DNA from: a virus
IMG/VR virus record: IMGVR_UViG_3300022848_000043
Span: 1-29,448 of that record
Reading direction: 5' to 3' (one strand)
Length of the DNA: 29,448 bases
The notes beneath the pieces were generated by a model. It had not been told where the DNA came from and did not search any database. It saw only the letters and a list, made by a program, of their open reading frames with translations. Position numbers and translations under genes: made by a program. Within the stretch, counting starts at the first letter, position 1; each line of letters begins with the position of its first letter. This document shows positions 27,387 to 29,448 of the stretch, piece after piece.

Positions 27387-29428
27387 GGAGACCACCCCGA
27401 TTTGCTGTTTCTAAACGATGCCTGGGATTGCGAAACGGCTTGAGCGGTCAGGCCGGGCGCGGCCTGCCTGACAACCGCGCGGGATTCGTTTTGCGCGATT
27501 TCAACAAGGACACTAGGGTCACTGCGGAGGATAATTTCAACAGGACCGCCACCTCCTTCTCCCATCATGCGTTTCGACATTTCATGGGGAATGACTTGCG
27601 ACCCGCGCGGCAGGTTGATTATTTCACCGCCACGTTCATTGATCCGCGCCAGCCCGCCCGGCGCGTGGGGCGTGCCGTTTGCGAACCCGCCGCCGAAAAT
27701 ACCGCCCAGCAACTTTCCGAAGAACCCGCCGCCGCCTGATTTGCCGCCTGATTTTATGCCGCCTGACCATAGCATTTCAAACGCGCGGTTCGCCAGCATT
27801 TCCGCAAAACTCGCAAGAAGTCCCTTTAAGGTTTCGCCAAGCGACTTAGCCCCGGTAATCAAGCCCACGAACGCGCCGCGCATGATTTCTTTGGTTTCGG
27901 CCATGCGCTCTTTAAGCGTCTTGGTTTTTTCCGAAAGTTCATCAAGCGCCTTTGAACCCTTCCCGGTGCTGCCCCCGGTGCTTTCCAGTTCCTCGCCTAA
28001 TTCGGCAACCGATTCCGTCACCCCGTCAATCGCGCCTTCCGTTTCGACGGCGGTTTCTACGGTTGCATCCCGTAAAGATTTTAGGCTTTCCAACGGCGCG
28101 GAAAAGCTATCTGCCGCAGCCAATGCCGCAGCCCGATATCCAGCCGCAGCCGCTTCCGCCGCAAGCTGTGACTTCGCAAGCTCTTGTGTGATAACAGCCG
28201 AAGCACCTTGCAGATTGGAACCGAATACGTTGTTAAGCCCGCCCGCAATCGCCCATGTAAAATCAACCCATGCGCCAGCCATTCTGCGTAACGCGTTTGC
28301 AAAAAATACTTGGATATCCGCGCTCATAGCCGACACAGAATTAGTCACAAACGAAACGCCATCACCGATCCGTTGCCAAATCTCAATGGCCAAATCTTTG
28401 AGAGTAACCAGCGCCTCGCCCACGCCGCCAACCTTGGAAACCAACCGCGTGAACCTGACGATCAGTTCGCCAGCCCCAATCACCAGCACACCAAATCCCG
28501 TTCGCAAAATCGCCGTGCGCAAGCCTGCCAGAGAAAGGGAAAGTTTAGTAACAGCGCCTACAGCGGCAACGCCAATCGCCAGCGCAAAACGCCCCGCCAT
28601 AACGCTAGCAAACGCTGCAGCAATGGCAGCCATCCGGCCTATGTTCTCGCCTAGCGTTTCAACGATAACGCGCAACGCGCCACCATCGCGCATACCCGCA
28701 ACAAAGGCATCCGCAACAGCCTTCAAAGCCGGGGCAAGAGCCACAGCCAGCCGGTTAGATAGCGCCTCAGTTGCAAATGATATCCGGCTGAATGCGTCGT
28801 TTGCCTCTTCGACCTTAGCAGCGTCCACAGCCGAAATCGAAAGCCCCAGCTTATCGACTTCCGTTCGCGCCGCCCGGATAGCATCGCCGCCTTGGATTAA
28901 CAGCAGCGCCATTTCCTTGTTGCGAATACCTAGATCAGCCAGAAGGCTTGTCGTCTGTTGAGCCGAAAGGCCCAACTCCTTGATCCGGTCAGCGATTACC
29001 GCAACCCGTTCGTCGGCGTCCAGTTTAGTAAGGTCGCTGGCCTTTAGCCCGATTGTTTCCAGAGCGTCCGCCGCAGCGCCGCCTTTGCGCTCCGCATCGG
29101 ACAAGCCGCGCCCCAGCATCTGCATAGCTTTATTAAGCGCCGACGCATCAACCCCGGCATCGCCCGCCGCAATCTGCAAAGCCCTGAGAGCATCAATAGA
29201 GCCGTCGATTGACCGGGCAACCTTAGCTTGGCTATCAATGAAAGAAAGGCCATTCTTTGCCATCGCCACAACAGCCACGCCAAACGCCGCCGCCGCCGCC
29301 GCAAAGGCAACCTTAGCCTTCGCAGCAAAGGCCGACATGCCGCTTTGGCCACGACGCAATCCGCTATGAAACTTGGCACTGTCAAGTCCTAAATTAACCC
29401 GGAGTGCGCCGATTACTGCATTGGCCAT
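27383..29428 (-). CDS. Tail tape measure protein
   Basis: 681 aa. The N-terminus (MANAVIGALRVNLGLDSAKF) and the following helical, Ala-rich body with alternating membrane-like segments (AFAAAAAAFGVAVVAMA, ALAIGVAAVGAVTKLSLSLA) are typical. A Gly-rich C-terminal part (GGIKSGGKSGGGGFFGK) leads to RINERGGEIINLPRGSQVIP, the family's end motif. Its length would set a short siphovirus tail near 100 nm if the usual residue-to-length ratio holds. Complete in the window. Confidence 0.9.
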   Translation of the reverse strand: MANAVIGALRVNLGLDSAKFHSGLRRGQSGMSAFAAKAKVAFAAAAAAFGVAVVAMAKNGLSFIDSQAKVARSIDGSIDALRALQIAAGDAGVDASALNKAMQMLGRGLSDAERKGGAAADALETIGLKASDLTKLDADERVAVIADRIKELGLSAQQTTSLLADLGIRNKEMALLLIQGGDAIRAARTEVDKLGLSISAVDAAKVEEANDAFSRISFATEALSNRLAVALAPALKAVADAFVAGMRDGGALRVIVETLGENIGRMAAIAAAFASVMAGRFALAIGVAAVGAVTKLSLSLAGLRTAILRTGFGVLVIGAGELIVRFTRLVSKVGGVGEALVTLKDLAIEIWQRIGDGVSFVTNSVSAMSADIQVFFANALRRMAGAWVDFTWAIAGGLNNVFGSNLQGASAVITQELAKSQLAAEAAAAGYRAAALAAADSFSAPLESLKSLRDATVETAVETEGAIDGVTESVAELGEELESTGGSTGKGSKALDELSEKTKTLKERMAETKEIMRGAFVGLITGAKSLGETLKGLLASFAEMLANRAFEMLWSGGIKSGGKSGGGGFFGKLLGGIFGGGFANGTPHAPGGLARINERGGEIINLPRGSQVIPHEMSKRMMGEGGGGPVEIILRSDPSVLVEIAQNESRAVVRQAAPGLTAQAVSQSQASFRNSKSGWSP

Positions 29429-29448
29429 TTAGTGTTGCATCCCGTTTA
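29429..29448 (-). CDS. 3' end of an upstream gene (only the last codons)
   Basis: One frame ends NGMQH-stop directly before the tape-measure ATG (TAAATG). It is probably the tail assembly chaperone position, but 20 bases cannot show that. Confidence 0.25.

Noticed and set aside
27567-28961. 464-codon plus-strand frame opposite the tape measure gene
   Set aside because: Mirror of a long Ala-rich GC-rich gene; product is low-complexity Pro/Ser/Ala with no domain.
1-29448. CRISPR array, insertion sequence or integrase attachment site
   Set aside because: No regularly spaced repeats, no transposase and no integrase with a matching core were found by eye.

Overview
The window is most of the genome of a tailed double-stranded DNA phage (or prophage) with siphovirus-type genes. 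It probably infects an alphaproteobacterium of the Rhodobacteraceae type. The grounds are a tail module in gene transfer agent (GTA)-like order, a capsid spike-base protein resembling the Rhodobacter GTA one, moderately high GC, and small-protein families typical of that group. I see no integrase, no CI-like repressor and no rRNA. The left edge cuts the large terminase gene. The right edge lies just upstream of the tape-measure gene. Portal, protease, capsid, head-tail adaptor and major tail genes are absent, as expected if a circular or permuted genome was opened inside the head cluster.

Layout. (1) 12152 down to 1, minus strand: a long, tightly overlapping early-to-late unit. It starts with a ribbon-helix-helix protein and small HTH/hypothetical genes. 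A DNA-modification and nuclease block follows (C5-cytosine MTase, two N6-adenine-type MTases, a VRR-NUC-like nuclease). Next come a ~470-base gene-free stretch (7600-8073), an HNH nuclease, an RNA ligase, a replication-like protein, HTH proteins and a NusG-like factor. After a tRNA-like sequence come a LamG-like spike protein, a GTA-type spike base, a 2OG-Fe(II) oxygenase, an HNH nuclease and the terminase subunits. (2) 12273-16528, plus strand: a recombination operon with a Rad52/Sak-like annealing protein, a DEDDy 3'-5' exonuclease and a YbcO/DUF1364 nuclease, plus small genes. (3) 16593-17783, minus: small genes and a resolvase-like protein. (4) 17865-18479, plus: two hypothetical genes ending at a strong terminator. 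(5) 29448 down to 18626, minus: tape measure, distal tail and hub proteins, NlpC/P60-like protein, tip protein J, a beta-helix tailspike, then a lysis cassette (XhlA-like, GH24 endolysin, small membrane protein, 3TM holin) and a few small genes.

How it fits together. The divergent region at 12153-12272 carries a perfect inverted repeat overlapping a consensus promoter and is the likely early switch, with the adjacent ribbon-helix-helix protein as candidate regulator. Early leftward transcription would make the methyltransferases (protection from restriction), the RNA ligase and finally the NusG-like protein. That protein sits immediately upstream of the late genes and could drive antitermination through packaging, head, tail and lysis genes.

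Most notable: a 103-bp direct repeat, each copy carrying a small ORF, that brackets the cytosine MTase; a gene-junction sequence used three times in succession that encodes the C-terminus of one gene and the RBS of the next; a gene-free, hairpin-rich stretch with an intrinsic terminator facing against the operon; and a tRNA-like gene with an abnormal anticodon arm next to the nusG-like gene.
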